Source of the DNA: JBBRHQ01 sp963815645
GTDB lineage: Bacteria > Actinomycetota > Thermoleophilia > Solirubrobacterales > 70-9
Direction of reading: 5' to 3'
DNA: 64,000 bases
Assembly (NCBI GenBank): GCA_963815645.1
Contig: CAWFHL010000001.1
Coordinates: forward strand, 1,612,001 to 1,676,000
Part shown: piece by piece, positions 63,033 to 64,000 of the stretch
Layout of the letters: every line of letters begins with the position of its first letter
Position numbering within the stretch: the first letter of the stretch is position 1
Made by a program: the position numbers and the translations under genes
The notes under the pieces: model-generated
What the model saw: only the letters and a program-made list of their open reading frames with translations
The model's database searches: none
Told to the model about the DNA's origin: nothing

Positions 63033-64000
63033 CTAACCGAGCAGCGGCTGGCCGACGAAGCCCCGCTGCGGGCCCCGGGCGGGACCGCGAAGACGGCGCT
63101 GCCGACGTGGCGGATGTACTCGTTGAGCGCGTCGTGGCGACCGAGCCGGCGCTGGATCGCCACGAACTGCTTCTCGGGATCGCGCTGGAAGCAGATGAAG
63201 AAGAGGCCGGCGTCGAGCTCCCCGAGGCGCTCGTCGACGCCGTCGGTGAACGAGTAGCCGCGGCGCAGGATCCGCTCGCCGCCGTTGAGGGAACCGAGGC
63301 GAGGCGGACGTGGGCGTCGGCCGGGATTACTGGCGCGCCGTTCTTCTTCGCCCCGAGGTCGAGCGGGTCGAACTCGTCCTCGGCGCCGAGCGGAGCGCCG
63401 TGGTACTTGCTGCGGCCGATCGTCTGCTCCTGGTCGGACAGCGAGGAGCGGTCCCAGATCTCCAGCAGCATGCGAATCCGCCGGGCCACCATGAAGGTGC
63501 CGTCTCGCATCCACTCGGGCCGCTCGGACGGGCCGAGCCAGACGTGCCGGCGCATCGCCTCGGTGTCCTCGGCGACGATGTTGGCGGTGCCGTCCTTGAA
63601 GCCCATCAGGTTGCGCGGTGTTTCCTGCTGGCGGCTGGTGCTGGCGGTGCGCCCGAAGCCGAGCTGCGACCACCGCATGACGACCAGGCCCCGCCCGATC
63701 CGGGCCAGGTTTCGGACAGCGTGGAAGGCGATCTGGGGATCGTCGGAGCAGGCCTGGACGCAGAGGTCACCGCCACTGCTCTGGCTCGGCGACCAGCTCG
63801 TCGCCGGGCAGAGCGGGCAGCGGCCGCAGGGCCCGGGGTTGGTCCGCCCGGAGCCCGTACCGGTCCTCGCCGCCGCGCTCGAAGAGATCGGGGCCGAAGC
63901 CGAAGGTCACGGTCAGCCGGGAGGGCAGCAGCCCGACCGTCTCACCGGTGTCGTCGGGGGGCGCCAGCTGGGTGTGGCTGACGCCGCCGATCACCTGCCC
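63033..64000 (-). CDS. DyP-type heme peroxidase (EfeB/TyfA-like), 5' truncated, three frameshifts
   Basis: The gene runs in from beyond 64000. Segments in order: LTVTFGFGPDLFERGG; then, after a shift near 63790-63796, SSGGDLCVQACSDDPQIAFH; LGFGRTASTSRQQETPRNLM and GFKDGTANIVAED (DyP G-x-x-D-G motif); HVRLA with the proximal heme His; after a shift near 63290-63300, LNGGERILRRGYSFTDG and FFICFQRDPEKQFVAIQRRL; and after one missing G near 63060, FVGQPLLG with stop at 63033. All EfeB/DyP landmarks are present once repaired. Such enzymes are Tat-exported peroxidases linked to iron uptake or dye and lignin oxidation. Its signal peptide lies outside the window. Confidence 0.85.

Overview
The window is high-GC DNA with dense, short-spaced genes, frequent GTG/TTG starts and actinobacterial families (LAL regulator, DUF6328, DUF2277, LtrA, DUF4242, bacterial P450s, ABC-F protein). 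It most resembles an actinobacterium, and my inference is Thermoleophilia/Solirubrobacterales. There are no rRNA or tRNA genes, no CRISPR array and no intact mobile element.

Layout. 0-12 kb: end of a secreted phosphoesterase, a MarR/MFS/DCC1 unit with a palindromic operator, gene debris at 3.7-4.2 kb, a GH3 glycosidase, an FkbM methyltransferase, a secreted Ig-repeat protein, YjbQ, a cupredoxin-like lipoprotein and a small exported protein. 11-18 kb: a BBE-type FAD oxidase divergent from a large LAL regulator, a DUF4242 protein, a serine beta-lactamase-like hydrolase and two small exported Cys-containing proteins. 18-29 kb, secreted enzymes: a DUF6351-type hydrolase with Ig repeats, a secreted GH94-like enzyme, a P450, a GDPD fused to a nitrilase-like domain, and a paralogue of the Ig protein's N-terminal domain. 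29-36 kb: a c-di-AMP (ydaO) riboswitch upstream of a damaged Rpf-like gene, then housekeeping genes (5'-3' exonuclease, EttA, class A PBP) and a second P450. 37-51 kb: PLP decarboxylase, PhoD, two MFS exporters, MBL-rhodanese sulfur enzyme, LtrA, a DUF2855-thiolase pair and RecQ. 51.7-62.2 kb: an apparent amine/acyl catabolic locus (agmatinase-type hydrolase, two acyl-CoA dehydrogenases, Rieske oxygenase, TetR, flavin amine oxidase, NDP-forming acyl-CoA synthetase, MFS) around a palindromic operator. The right edge cuts a DyP peroxidase.

Two window-wide patterns matter to a reader. First, many genes, including conserved housekeeping ones, carry single-base shifts, several clearly in G or C runs. 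This looks more like sequence or assembly error than decay, so frame-restored spans are given. One case (41.7-41.9 kb) is a compensated pair that hides the metal-binding motif of an otherwise open frame. Second, at least fifteen genes have a TANNNT-type -10 box ending 6-7 nt before the start codon and no room for a ribosome-binding site, the signature of leaderless mRNAs. It was used to choose several starts.
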